The notes under the pieces: model-generated
Told to the model about the DNA's origin: nothing
What the model saw: only the letters and a program-made list of their open reading frames with translations
Database searches by the model: none
Source: Poteriospumella lacustris
Lineage: Eukaryota; Sar; Chrysophyceae; Chromulinales; Dinobryaceae
Assembly: GCA_008000375.1 (NCBI GenBank)
Contig: SMOI01000362.1
Location: forward strand, 1-30,846
Direction: 5' to 3'
DNA: 30,846 bases
Part shown: positions 1 to 8,555 of the stretch, piece by piece
Layout: every line of letters begins with the position of its first letter
Numbering within the stretch: the stretch's first letter is position 1
Translations under genes and position numbers: made by a program

Positions 1-333
1 GCCGACGACGCGGCGGACGACGCCGGCGACGCGCCGCCGGAGACGGACGCAGCGGCGCTGGCGACGCTCTGCGGCGCCGACGACGCGTTCGTCCGCGACG
101 AGCGCTGGACGCTGACGGCGACGGGGCTGCTGCTGCACAGCTGCCAGCCGCGGGACGTCGCCGACGCGCTGCACGGGCTGCTCGTGCGCCCCGCGGCGCG
201 GCGCCTCGTCGCGGAGGGCGGGCGCCGCGTCGTCGAGCGGCGCTTCTCGCTGCAGCGGCAGCTGCGCCAGTATGAAGAGCTGCTGCGCGAGCTCCATGAC
301 GCGTTCGCGCCCCTGCGACATGCGGCGCCGTGA
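1..333 (+). CDS. Glycosyltransferase family 4-like protein, C-terminal fragment
   Basis: Reading frame 1 is open from the first base to a TGA at 331-333 and gives the last 110 residues of a protein whose start lies outside the window. After an acidic Ala/Asp-rich stretch come a helix with DVADALHGLLVRP, then RRLVAEGGRRVVERRFSL, then a final helix QRQLRQYEELLRELHD. This order (a short helix ending 'll.dp', 'r..l...gr..v...fs', then a closing helix) is the usual C-terminal end of GT-B fold glycosyltransferases of families GT4/GT1, which move a sugar from a nucleotide-sugar donor. No donor-binding motif is inside the fragment, so the substrate cannot be said. Very GC-rich like its neighbours. 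A TGTACAT occurs 101 bp after the stop (434-440). Family assignment is moderate and rests on pattern only. Confidence 0.55.
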   Translation, partial: ADDAADDAGDAPPETDAAALATLCGADDAFVRDERWTLTATGLLLHSCQPRDVADALHGLLVRPAARRLVAEGGRRVVERRFSLQRQLRQYEELLRELHDAFAPLRHAAP

Positions 334-794
334 GAGGTGGGCGCCAGTCGCGACGGCGGCGCCGTCGGAGCGACGGCACTGGCGCCCAGACTCTGTGCGC
401 AACTCTGTGTATCTGGGATTTGGGCACTGCTGGTGTACATTAGTGTCTATTTATGCAGTGGTTGTCACTGTGGAAGGGGTTATGTACGTAGGCCATTGTA
501 AGCGATGAAGAGGCCAAGCTGTATATGTCGATGATGTGTAGGCTCTCGAAGTACCTCCCATCCGCAGCCACCGTCGCCGCTTCGTCGTCGTCTCTCTCGT
601 CTCTCTCGTCTCTCTCGTCTCTGGTCTCGTCGCCTCTGCGCTTGCGCTTCCATCGCTGAGCTCTCCTGCGAGAGCTGCGCCACATCCCCATCCCCGCCGC
701 CGGCAGTTCTCTCGTCTTCGCTTCGGCAGTTCTCGTCCACCAGCCGCAGCCCCCGCCGACCATTTCGTCGCTGGCCGTCCTCTCACTGCTCTTG
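334..794. other. Intergenic: 3' flank of GT fragment and 5' region of CvfB-RRM gene
   Basis: No convincing gene is seen. The stretch is less GC-rich than the coding sequence on either side. It holds TGTACAT at 434-440 and TGTAC at 483-487, a short pyrimidine-rich tandem repeat of GTCTCTCTC (three units, 590-616), and a pyrimidine-rich run up to the next start. This is probably the 3' end of the first gene followed by promoter and leader of the next. Confidence 0.5.
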
Positions 795-2718
795 ATGCTG
801 GTCTTCTCGCAGTTCAAAGCCTCTCGCGGCTTGTCAAACAGCGCTCGGCGGCTCACTGCGCTAGACGCCTGCGCCCCGCCGCGCGGCCTGTTCGCCCTGC
901 GCGCGGCGTCCGCGTCCGGCGCGCGCAGCTTCGCCACCGGCCGAGCGGCGGAGACCGAGCGCCCGCCGACTTTCTCGCTGAAGGCGAAGGTCGTCGCCAC
1001 CGCGAAGCCGAAGCCGCCGCTGGTGGCGCGGCCCGCCGCGGCGCCCTTCCGGCGCGGCGAGGAGGTTTGGCTGCGCGTGGAGCGCTTCGGCGTCCTCGGC
1101 GCGACGGTGTCGGTGGCGCCGGGCGGCGCGGCGCAGTCCGCGACGGACCCAGCGCTGCCGGCCGCCCTCGCCGCGCACCGCCAGAGCGGCCTCGTGTCGC
1201 AGAAGGAAATCGCCGCGTGTCGCGCGCGCCGCGGCGGCGGCGACATCGTCGTCGGCGACGTGCTGCGCGGCTTCGTGTCGCGCGTCTACGCCGCCGAGGG
1301 CGCCGAGGGTGCCGCGGCCGCGGACGACCTCGTCGAGCGGCGCATGGACGTGGCGCTGCAGCCGCTGGGCAAAGAGCGCATCGAGGAGAACGCGGACCTC
1401 GTCCTGGCCGCGCTGCAGCGCGCGTTCGACGGCCGCATCGCCGTGGGCGACCGGTCGCCGCCCGAGGCCGTCAGCCGCTTCTTCCAGTACGCGCTGGGCA
1501 AGGTCGACTTCAAGAACGCGGTGGGCGCGCTGTACCGCCGCGGCCTCGTGCAGCCGCTGCCGTTCGAGGTGCGGCTGCTCAGCGACGACGAGCGCCGCGC
1601 GCGCGAGGCCTCGCCGCGCCGCCGCATCGACGACCAGTTCCTCGCCGCCCGCGCCCAGTCGCAGCAGGCGCCGCAGTCGCCGCAGTCGCAGTCGCGCGAG
1701 CGGCCCGCGCGCTTCTTCGTCGGCAACGTGCCGCGCTCCGCGACGGTGCGACAGCTGTTTCTGTTCCTCGCGGCGCAGCTCCCGCCGCCCGTCGCCGACG
1801 CTGACGCCGACGCCGACGCCGACGCGGACGACCCGCTGCGCCGCATCGTCAGCGTGCGCACGCGCGCGGCGTCGTACCGGCCGCACGAGGGCGACGAGCA
1901 CCGCGGCGACCCGGCGACGCGCTGCGCCGAGGGCTTCGCCTTCGTCGACGTCGCCGACCGACCGACGCGCGAGGCCCTCGTCGCGCGCCTGCAGAGCGCC
2001 GTGTGGCACGGCAAGCGCCTGCGCGTCGACCTCGAAGAGCGCTCGAAGGAGCAGCGCCTCGCGGAGAAGCGCCAGCGCCTGCGCGGCGACGCGGCGCCGC
2101 CCGCCGCCGCAGCGGCCACCGACGGCGGCGACGAGGCGCCGATCGTCGAGGCGCCCGCCGCCGTCCGCCCGCCGCCCGTCGCGACGGAGGCGGCGCACAG
2201 CGACGACGGCGACTGCATCGACCGTTTCATCGCCGTCGCCGCCGCCGCGCGACCGGTCGCCGCCCGCGCGGCGCCGTCGCCTGTTCCGCCGGCTGCGCCG
2301 CCCGCCGCGTCGCCGGACGACGACTGCATCGACAGTTTCATCGCCGCCGCCGCCGCGCCGCCGCCGCCGCCGCAGCCGCCGCGGCCGCCGCGAGCGACGC
2401 CGCCGTCGCGACGCTCTTCGTCGGCAACGTCGCGTACACGACGACGAAGGCGGCGCTCTCGCGCTTCGTCGCGCGGCAGCTGGCGGCGGCGGGAGCGCCG
2501 GAGACGCGCGGCGTGGCGCTGGCCGACGTGCGCATCGTCGCGGAGAAGTTCTCCGGCGGCCGCGCGGCTTCGCGTACGTCGATCTGCGCCTCGGCGGCGG
2601 CGCCGCGGACGCCGAGCGCCTGCGCCGCGCCGCCTGCGCCGCGCTGGGCGGCCGCACGCTCGACGGCCGCGTGCTGCGCGTCGACGAGACGGCGCCGCAC
2701 GAGGCCGATGACGCGTAG
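795..2718 (+). CDS. CvfB-like S1/winged-helix protein fused to two RRM domains, possibly organelle-targeted; two frame breaks
   Basis: The first ATG is at 795. The N-terminus (residues 1-50) is rich in Arg, Ser and Ala with almost no acid, like an organelle-targeting peptide. Residues ~85-190 look like S1-type strands, and ~190-255 match the S1/winged-helix family of bacterial CvfB/YitL (LGKERIEENADLVLAALQRA, then GDRSPPEAV, then KVDFKNAVGALYRRGL). RRM1 follows (~305-415): RNP2 FFVGNV, RNP1 EGFAFVDV, with an Ala/Asp repeat in one loop. A linker carries DGDCIDRFIA and DDDCIDSFIA. RRM2 is clear but split: LFVGNVAYTTTKAALSRFV to VAEKFSGG is in frame 2 (~2400-2560) and RGFAYVDLRLGGG to the TAG at 2716-2718 is in frame 1. 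Each break (near 2340-2400 and 2555-2565) is a -1 shift that one missing base would explain. I see no intron there. Likely role: organellar RNA binding. The domain order is well supported; function is inferred. Confidence 0.7.
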
Positions 2719-2787
2719 CCCTCCGCCGCGGCCGCCGGCGGCGTCGGCGTCGGCGGCGTCGGCGCCGAGGCGAAACGCTCGTCGTAG

Positions 2788-5067
2788 TTATGTACATACA
2801 AATAGACGCTCTGACTGTAAACAGCGCCGAAGACACACACTATCATGTACAGGCCGCGTCACTTGCGGCGGCGCGGCGGCGGCGGCGCCGCTGCCGACGG
2901 GCGCCGCGGCGGGCTTCGCGGCCTGCGGCGCGGCGCGCACGGGCGGCAGGGCCTTGCGCTGCAGGCGCTGCATGAGGGAGAGCTTGTGGGTCTCCCAGGC
3001 GAACTTCTGGCGGAAGAAGAAGCCGACTTTGTCCAGCGGCGGGTCGTGCAGCGCCAGCGACTCGAGCAGCGCGCGCATCGTCGACGCGTAGAACCGCGCG
3101 CCCAGCGCCGCCAGCACGTCGCTCTCGAAGCAGAAGAGCTCGACGGCCGTCGCGGCGACCGCGGACACGGGCGACGGCTGCGCGGGCTCCAGCACCGCCA
3201 GCTCGCCGAAGACCTGCCCCGAGCCCAGCACGCCCACCGCCAGCTCCGCCAGGTCCAGCTCCGCCGCGTCCAGCTGCGGCAACGAGCCGTTCGCCTGGCC
3301 CCCGGCGGCAGTGGCAGTGGCGGCAGTGGCGGTGGCGGTGGCGGCCGGGCGCTTGAGGCGCTGCTCGAGCACGTGCTGCGTGTGCTCGCGCATCGACTGC
3401 TCGTCGAGGTGCGTCGTCCAGCCCTTGTTCACGATCCACAGCCCCGGCGTCTCCCCGCTGAACAGCACCGAGCGGCTCGCGCCGTGGCCGCCGCCCGGCG
3501 CGGCGCCGCCCGCAGCGCCGCGCGTAGCCGCCGGCGCCTTGGCGGAGGCCGCGCGGTGCAGCAGGCGGCGGGGCACGGCCTTGAGCAGCGTGACGATGCC
3601 GCTCTTGACGAGCATCAGCGCGGGCACGGGCTTGTTGGCGGCCATGATCTCGGCGGAGGCGGCGAACTGCTTGATGACCACGAGCGACGCGAGGTGCTCG
3701 ACCTTGGCCTCCTCCCACGCGGCGAAGATCGCGTTCGTCGCGATCAGCGCGCGCACTTCTTCCTTCAGCGCCGCGCGGAAGCGGTGCAGGATCGAGTGGT
3801 ACGCGTCCACGTGCAGCGAGAGCAGGCGCGTGGGCTGCGTGGCCACGGCGCCGGCCGTGCGCAGGCCGCCCTTCGACTCGAGCGCCGTCTCGCCGAAGCT
3901 GTGGCCGCGGAAGAGCTTCACCAGCACCAGCGTCTCCGTGATCGCCTCCTCGTCCCTCGCCGCGCCGCCGTCCGCCGCCGCAGACGACGCAGCCGCCGCC
4001 GACGCCGCCGCCGCGCCGTCGGAGGCGGTGGCCTCGACGAGGACGCGCGTCTTGGTGATGGCGACCTCCCCGTCGAGGATGATGAAGAAGTGGTGGCCCG
4101 CGTCGCCCTCGCTGAAGATGGCGCCGTGCTTCTCGCACGTCGACAGCTGCACGGCCGCCGCGATCTGCGTCAGCACCGTCGCCTGGCTCGTCAGCGGCGC
4201 GAAGAGCTTCACGGTCTTGAGGAAGTCCTTGATCAGCGTCAGCTGCGCGTCGGTGCGCTCGGCGCCCGGCAGCTCGAGCGCCGCGACGATCGGGTCGTCC
4301 GACAGCGCCACGGCCGCGCGGCCCAGCGGCCCGACCATCGCGTCGTGCTGCGTCACGATCTGCGCCACGGCCGCCTCGCCCGACTTCTCGATGAGGCGCT
4401 TGAGCTCGGGGCGGCGCTGCACGGCCTTGACGACGATCGTGTCCTGCATCGCCTGTTCGTACTCGCCCGCCTCGCGGCAGATCGTCGCGCGGTACGAGCG
4501 GAAGTCCATGTTCGTCGGCTCGAGGCGCACGGCCGCGTGCATGTCCTCGACGGCGCGCGCGAAGCTCTTCTTCAGGCGGAAGAGGCCCGCGCGGTTGAAG
4601 TGGCAGACGGCGGCGCGCGCGTTGATCTTGAGGCACATCGTGTAGTCGGCGATGGCCTCGTCGATGCGCTCCAGGCGCTCGTTGGCCAGCGCGCGCGCGA
4701 AGTGCGGCTGGAACAGCTGCGCCGAGGGCTTGTAGTGGCCGGCGCGCGCCTTCTCGCCGCGCATCATGCCCTTGATCACGTTCGTCGCGGCGGCCGCGTC
4801 GCGCACGAAGACCTCGCGCGAGCGGTGATGCAGGCCGCGCGCGGATAACTGCGCGTCCATACTGCGCACAGGCTCCAGGCTGCGTTTCGCCAGCAGGTTC
4901 AGCTGCGAGATCTGGAAGGAGCCGTTGCCGACGTGGTCGATTTCGTAGCTGCGGAACTTGCGAGTGATTTCGGTGGGGTCCGAGTACGGGTTGGTCAGCT
5001 GCCGCACATCTGCGGACTCTATAGAGGCTATGGAGGCCTCGTCATCGTCCTGCTCCTCGCTCCACAT
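2788..5067 (-). CDS. TPR and tandem cyclic-nucleotide-binding domain protein
   Basis: A single uninterrupted 759-residue frame from an ATG (complement of 5065-5067) to TAA (complement of 2788-2790). The acidic N-terminus is followed by two to three TPR-like helical pairs (~118-210). The first cyclic-nucleotide-binding domain (~285-435) has the glycine motif 'FSEGDAGHHFFIILDGEVAI' and the phosphate-binding cassette FGETALESKGGLRTAGAVA, which keeps the Glu and Arg expected to hold the cyclic phosphate. It contains an Ala-rich insert (~345-372). The second domain (~445-690) carries long low-complexity inserts and a cassette-like FGELAVLEPAQPSPVSAVA that lacks the Arg. No kinase, channel or GEF domain is seen, so it is a stand-alone sensor or scaffold rather than a classic PKA regulatory subunit. 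It converges on the CvfB-RRM gene, 69 bp between stops. Which cyclic nucleotide it binds, if any, cannot be read. Confidence 0.82.
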   Translation of the reverse strand: MWSEEQDDDEASIASIESADVRQLTNPYSDPTEITRKFRSYEIDHVGNGSFQISQLNLLAKRSLEPVRSMDAQLSARGLHHRSREVFVRDAAAATNVIKGMMRGEKARAGHYKPSAQLFQPHFARALANERLERIDEAIADYTMCLKINARAAVCHFNRAGLFRLKKSFARAVEDMHAAVRLEPTNMDFRSYRATICREAGEYEQAMQDTIVVKAVQRRPELKRLIEKSGEAAVAQIVTQHDAMVGPLGRAAVALSDDPIVAALELPGAERTDAQLTLIKDFLKTVKLFAPLTSQATVLTQIAAAVQLSTCEKHGAIFSEGDAGHHFFIILDGEVAITKTRVLVEATASDGAAAASAAAASSAAADGGAARDEEAITETLVLVKLFRGHSFGETALESKGGLRTAGAVATQPTRLLSLHVDAYHSILHRFRAALKEEVRALIATNAIFAAWEEAKVEHLASLVVIKQFAASAEIMAANKPVPALMLVKSGIVTLLKAVPRRLLHRAASAKAPAATRGAAGGAAPGGGHGASRSVLFSGETPGLWIVNKGWTTHLDEQSMREHTQHVLEQRLKRPAATATATAATATAAGGQANGSLPQLDAAELDLAELAVGVLGSGQVFGELAVLEPAQPSPVSAVAATAVELFCFESDVLAALGARFYASTMRALLESLALHDPPLDKVGFFFRQKFAWETHKLSLMQRLQRKALPPVRAAPQAAKPAAAPVGSGAAAAAPPQVTRPVHDSVCLRRCLQSERLFVCT
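2791..2798 (+). promoter_or_regulatory. TGTACATA element in 3' flank of CvfB-RRM gene
   Basis: TGTACATA lies 73 bp after the TAG at 2716-2718. It is part of the perfect palindrome TATGTACATA (2789-2798), so it reads the same on the minus strand, where it overlaps the stop codon of the convergent gene. It equals the PUF/Pumilio recognition consensus UGUANAUA and contains the UGUA core known from poly(A)-site recognition elsewhere. The same octamer recurs in three other 3' flanks in this window. The role is inferred. Confidence 0.4.
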
Positions 5068-5572
5068 GGCGATCGTCTGCGCTGACGGTTTGGGGCTGCG
5101 TGGGCTCTTGTGCCTCAGCAGACGGTGCGAGTGGGTCGCGCTGTGCGCGGGGATTGCGATGGGGCTCCGGTGTCGTGGAGATCGGAAATGCCTCGTTAAC
5201 GCACCGCTATTCGCTCGAGAAAGGGCCCAAGGGGCGGCCGTCGACGAGCGTGTTCGACCTGCGACGCCGCGAGCGACGGGTCAAAGTCGAAACGGCTGCG
5301 CAGCGAAACACGAAACGCTCGTCGTCGTCGTCGTCATCTCGTCGTTGTACGTTTGGTTTTGCTGAAATCGTCTTCATTACTGTTCTTTTCTCAATATTAT
5401 GAACTACCTGCTTGGCTTGGCGATGTGGCTGAACGCCACTGCCAACGCTCTTGTCAAGGCTCTTGTTAAGGCCTAACGCCATTGTAAACGCCGTTGTTGA
5501 CGCTCTTGTACTAAGGGAAAGCGAATAATTAAGAACAAGGGACAGAGAAATGGCAAAGCGGCGGCGGCGCGC
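5068..5572. other. Intergenic between the cyclic-nucleotide-binding and FUN14 genes
   Basis: This holds the upstream region of the TPR/cyclic-nucleotide-binding gene and the 3' flank of the FUN14 gene. It has a short GTC run near 5319-5337, then an AT-richer stretch around 5340-5400, then a block (5415-5520) in which AACGCC and GCTCTTGT units recur imperfectly. A small ORF (5399-5476) is listed separately. I see no RNA gene. Confidence 0.5.
5399..5476 (+). CDS. Possible 25-residue hydrophobic peptide ORF
   Basis: ATG at 5399 follows an AT-rich stretch and opens a 25-codon frame, MNYLLGLAMWLNATANALVKALVKA, to TAA at 5474-5476. The peptide is amphipathic or hydrophobic. The following bases, read in another frame, continue the same style (NAIVNAVVDALVL). 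That suggests either a tandem-repeat peptide broken by a shift or simply a DNA repeat. Nothing else supports expression. The neighbours on both sides are on the minus strand. Confidence 0.15.
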   Translation: MNYLLGLAMWLNATANALVKALVKA

Positions 5573-6289
5573 TCAGAAGTAGTAAAAGCCCAACGCCAAC
5601 CCCGACGAAAAGGAGCCCGCTTGCGGCAAATGGTAGCCTAAAACGTCCTTGACCTTGTCCCACAGTGAATAGAGGTCCTGCGCGTCCAATTTCCCGTCGC
5701 CGTTCACGTCGGCCAGCTTGGTCGCGTCCTTCTGCACTCGCGAGTAGTCGATGGTGATGTAGCCCAGATACGACAGCACCTGCAAGCCCGCGAACGCGAC
5801 GCCGATGGTCGCGGCGACCTCCCGAGTTGCCCTCTTCAAGGCCACACCAGTGCAGATCCCCATCACGCCCGAGAGGCCGAGCTGCGCAGGAGACACCGTC
5901 AGACCGCCCCACTCGAACTCACAATCGGGTGACTTACATTCTGCAGAAAGCCAGAGTGTTGGCTCAAAAAGGCCTTGACGGGGTCATTGCTGCCGCCTGG
6001 GCCGCCTCCTAAGCCGTCTGAAGAAATTGCAGCGGTAAGCGAAGTATCACTGCGAGCCGCCGACCAACGTACTGAAAGATCTGGTCATGCGACTGCGGCC
6101 AGAGCCGAGCGAATGCATGGGCGTCTCTTCCACGGGTTCGCAATGAGCCACGGCCCGGGACGCCAAAACACCTCCGACGAGGATTAATCCGCCTCCAACG
6201 CGCGCTCCGCGTGATTTTGTGGCGAGCGAAAATAGTCGACGGCTCTGCACGAGAGCGGATTCAACGCGTCCTATCATCCACACTGACAT
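5573..6289 (-). CDS. FUN14-domain mitochondrial membrane protein with an EF-hand loop (three exons)
   Basis: Exons on the minus strand are 6289-6073, 6017-5938 and 5881-5573. The introns are 55 bp (GTACGT...TTCAG) and 56 bp (GTAAGT...GCGCAG). Splicing keeps one frame: 72 codons plus one base, then 80 bases, then 102 codons and stop, giving 201 residues. Residues 1-30 are Arg/Ser-rich and resemble a mitochondrial presequence; a Gly-rich hydrophobic segment follows (~31-48). The FUN14 domain is ~100-201: SGVMGICTGVALKRATREVAATIGVAFAGLQVLSYLGYITIDYSRVQKD, ending in GSFSSGLALGFYYF. Between them sits DVNGDGKLDAQD (157-168), a canonical 12-residue EF-hand loop, with Asp rather than Glu at position 12. 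FUN14 proteins such as FUNDC1 sit in the mitochondrial outer membrane and act in mitophagy and ER contacts; a Ca2+-responsive role here is inference. It is divergent from the GT2 gene. Confidence 0.85.
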
Positions 6290-6426
6290 TGCTGAGGTTC
6301 GTTGCAGCTATTGATATTGTGGTGGCCTGGCTCAGCAAAGTGCGTATCGTTTATCGTTCGGGAACAAGCACACGGCGGCGTCCACTGTGGCGGTGGGGGC
6401 GGCAGAGAGAAAGTTCCCAGCGCGCC

Positions 6427-6462
<36 letters not shown>
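6427..6462 (+). repeat. (ACG)12 microsatellite
   Basis: Twelve perfect ACG units in the shared FUN14/GT2 upstream region. A trinucleotide run of this kind recurs in the window (GTC at 14268-14357 and near 5319). Confidence 0.95.
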
Positions 6463-6546
6463 TCCAGACCCCCAAAGAACCCAGTTATTGCTGAGACTCT
6501 TTGGGTGGTTGGGGATGGTTGGGTTCGTTTGTGTCCATCTTATTTT

Positions 6547-6569
6547 GGGTTCTGGGTCTGGGTTCTGGG
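6547..6569 (+). promoter_or_regulatory. Potential G-quadruplex motif upstream of GT2
   Basis: Four GGG tracts at 6547-6549, 6554-6556, 6560-6562 and 6567-6569 with loops of 4, 3 and 4 bases satisfy the standard G3N1-7 quadruplex pattern. It lies about 200 bp before the GT2 start on the coding strand. Its core TCTGGGTCTGGGTT (6551-6564) recurs exactly, in sense orientation, upstream of the GOLD-domain gene. Function is inferred. Confidence 0.35.
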
Positions 6570-6761
6570 ACGGCGGCGGGGGAATGGCGGCGGGTGGGAC
6601 GGTGACGGGGCCAACGATCTTGGTCGTCGCCAGTTGTTCAGAGATCGGACTGTGGGCGCCAGAGCAGCCCGTCGTTGCGAACACGTCGTTCACATCGATT
6701 CGCTGATGGCTGACCGCCTGACCGCCTGACCGCCTGCTCCGCTCGACACGCCCCCGATGAG

Positions 6762-8552
6762 ATGAAGAGTCCTCTACTGACCCCGGAACAGCGTCGCTCG
6801 CAAGACGTGGAACTCGGCTCTGATCGAGGCTCCGCTGCACTGGCGACCGAGAACGCACCGTCGTCTGCCGCCATCGAAGACCCGGCAGAGGACACGGGCC
6901 GATTCGGAAACGCCTATTGCCGCTGGACGGTGCTGTACGCGGCTCTGATCGTCGTGATCGCCTTCTCGCCGCTGCTCTTCAGCATATGTATTCCACAGTA
7001 CGCCGCCGTCGTCAACGCGGCCGTGCTGATGGTCTTCGCGCTGGTGTGGGTGGTCATCGCCGTCAACGCGCTGCGCAACTTCCACCGCCTGGGCACGGCG
7101 CCGCTGCCCTCGCTGCAGGCGCTCCAGAGCAGCCAGCGCCGCACCTTCACACACGTGGTGATCGTGCCGTGCTACCTGGACCCCGTCGAGGTGCTCTTCG
7201 ACTGCCTCGGCTCGCTGCTCATGCAGCGCGACCCGCAGTCGCTGCTGGTCGTGGTCGCCTTCGAGGCCACGACGCCGGATCTGCTGCGCAAGGAGCGCAG
7301 CGTCACCGACGCCTTCGGCAGCCGCTTCGGCCACTTCCTCGTGACGGTGCACGTCGTGGACCACCGCCGCGAGATCGCCGGCGGCTGCTCCAACAAGAAC
7401 TTCGCGCTGCACGAGGCGCACCGCTTCCTGCGGCAGCGCGGGCTGGCGCGGCCGGGCCACGCGGTCACGGTCACGACGTGCGACACGGACAGCCTCTTCC
7501 ACCCCAACTACTTCCACGTGCTCGAGCTGATGTACAACGCGAAGAACCCGGAGCTGCTGGGCGCGCCGCAGAACTGCGTGTGGCAGTCGCCGCTGTTCTA
7601 CAACTGGGACCTGGACGAGCGGCCGTTCTTCAACCGCGTCACGTGTCTGCTGCGCTCGATGATGATGCTGGGCGGCCTCGTGCCCTTCGGCCTCAACCCG
7701 ATGTCCGTCTTCTCCTACCCGCTCGAGCTGGGCCTGCGCGCCGGCTTCATCAACCCGCGCTACGGCGTCGACGACATCATCGCGAAGGTGCGCTGGATGT
7801 GCGCCACGAACGAGGCGGTGCCCGTCGAGCTGCTGCCCGTGCCCTCGATCAGCGGCCCGACCATCGGCACGAGCCTCGCCCACGAGTACGACGAGTGGGC
7901 GCGCCAGATCCGCCGCTGGATCGTCGGCAGCAGCGAGTCCTTCCACTTCTTCCTCGTGCACTGGCGCGGCCGGCCGCTGGCCGCCGGCGTGTCCTGGTTC
8001 TGCCTGTTCTTCTGCTACTACGCGGTGCTGCTGTGCTGCGCTGGCGTCAACTCGGTGCTGGCCGCCGCGCCGTACCCGTGGGTGGCCTACCCCTCCGTCG
8101 CCGTGGGCGGCCTGCGCGTCAGCCTGCGCAGCGCCGGCCTCGCGTACCTGCTGCTGCAGTACCTCGTCTTCGCCGTCGCCTTCTACCTCGACGCGCAGGC
8201 GCGCCGCCTCATGACCGTGCGCGAGCGCGTCGGCTGGCTGCGCAACGTGGCGCACTGGCTGCTGGCGCCGCCGACGCTGCTGTGGTACTCGTGCATCGCG
8301 CTCGCGTCCATCGTCGCCTTCACGTGGAAGGGCAAGCGCATGGCGCGCCACGACATGGCGGCTAAGGACGGCCTCGAGGGCCGCGCCGCCGACAAGGCCG
8401 CGCCGCCGCCGCGCCCCAGTCGCTCGACGTCGACGTCGGTGGACGCGGCGAAGGGCGACGCGAAGGGCGCGGCCTGCGCGCTGCCCGCGCGCTTCTTCTT
8501 CGGCGAGTTCTCCGTCGCCGTCGCCGTCGCCCCCGCCGCCGCCGCGCCGTAG
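6762..8552 (+). CDS. GT2-family membrane glycosyltransferase (processive-type)
   Basis: One 596-residue frame from ATG 6762 to TAG. Two N-terminal membrane helices (~50-75 and ~80-100) precede a cytosolic GT-A domain that opens with THVVIVPCYLDPVEVLFDCL. The metal-binding DxD is CDTDSLFHPNYF (~240-250). A catalytic-acid candidate lies in YGVDDIIAKVRW, and QIRRW (in EYDEWARQIRRWIVGSSESF) is the Q/RxxRW-type acceptor motif of processive family 2 enzymes. Three or more C-terminal helices follow (~415-440, ~465-490, ~515-540), then a low-complexity Ala/Pro tail. Relatives include cellulose, chitin and hyaluronan synthases and ceramide glucosyltransferases. The spaced motifs are intact, so it is likely active, but the sugar and acceptor are not readable. 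It probably sits in Golgi or plasma membrane. Confidence 0.85.
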   Translation: MKSPLLTPEQRRSQDVELGSDRGSAALATENAPSSAAIEDPAEDTGRFGNAYCRWTVLYAALIVVIAFSPLLFSICIPQYAAVVNAAVLMVFALVWVVIAVNALRNFHRLGTAPLPSLQALQSSQRRTFTHVVIVPCYLDPVEVLFDCLGSLLMQRDPQSLLVVVAFEATTPDLLRKERSVTDAFGSRFGHFLVTVHVVDHRREIAGGCSNKNFALHEAHRFLRQRGLARPGHAVTVTTCDTDSLFHPNYFHVLELMYNAKNPELLGAPQNCVWQSPLFYNWDLDERPFFNRVTCLLRSMMMLGGLVPFGLNPMSVFSYPLELGLRAGFINPRYGVDDIIAKVRWMCATNEAVPVELLPVPSISGPTIGTSLAHEYDEWARQIRRWIVGSSESFHFFLVHWRGRPLAAGVSWFCLFFCYYAVLLCCAGVNSVLAAAPYPWVAYPSVAVGGLRVSLRSAGLAYLLLQYLVFAVAFYLDAQARRLMTVRERVGWLRNVAHWLLAPPTLLWYSCIALASIVAFTWKGKRMARHDMAAKDGLEGRAADKAAPPPRPSRSTSTSVDAAKGDAKGAACALPARFFFGEFSVAVAVAPAAAAP

Positions 8553-8555
8553 CCG

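Larger units (their letters stand above)
6290..6761. promoter_or_regulatory. Divergent promoter region of the FUN14 and GT2 genes
   Basis: These 472 bp separate two divergently transcribed starts and must hold both promoters. Visible structure is a perfect ACG trinucleotide run (6427-6462), a four-tract G-rich element (6547-6569), and a tandem of gaccgcct units at about 6712-6735 just before the GT2 start. A tiny out-of-frame upstream ORF (ATG at 6757, stop at 6763-6765) overlaps the GT2 start codon and could dampen translation. No TATA box stands out. Confidence 0.5.

Noticed and set aside
861-2846. Long minus-strand open frame of over 600 codons opposite the CvfB-RRM gene
   Set aside because: Arg/Ala-rich low-complexity translation with no domain; it mirrors a GC-rich gene whose plus-strand frames hold RRM motifs.
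2771-5325. 15-base direct repeat CGAAACGCTCGTCGT at 2771 and 5311 flanking the cyclic-nucleotide-binding gene
   Set aside because: One such match is expected by chance in a window of this size with biased composition, and both ends run into GTC repeats.
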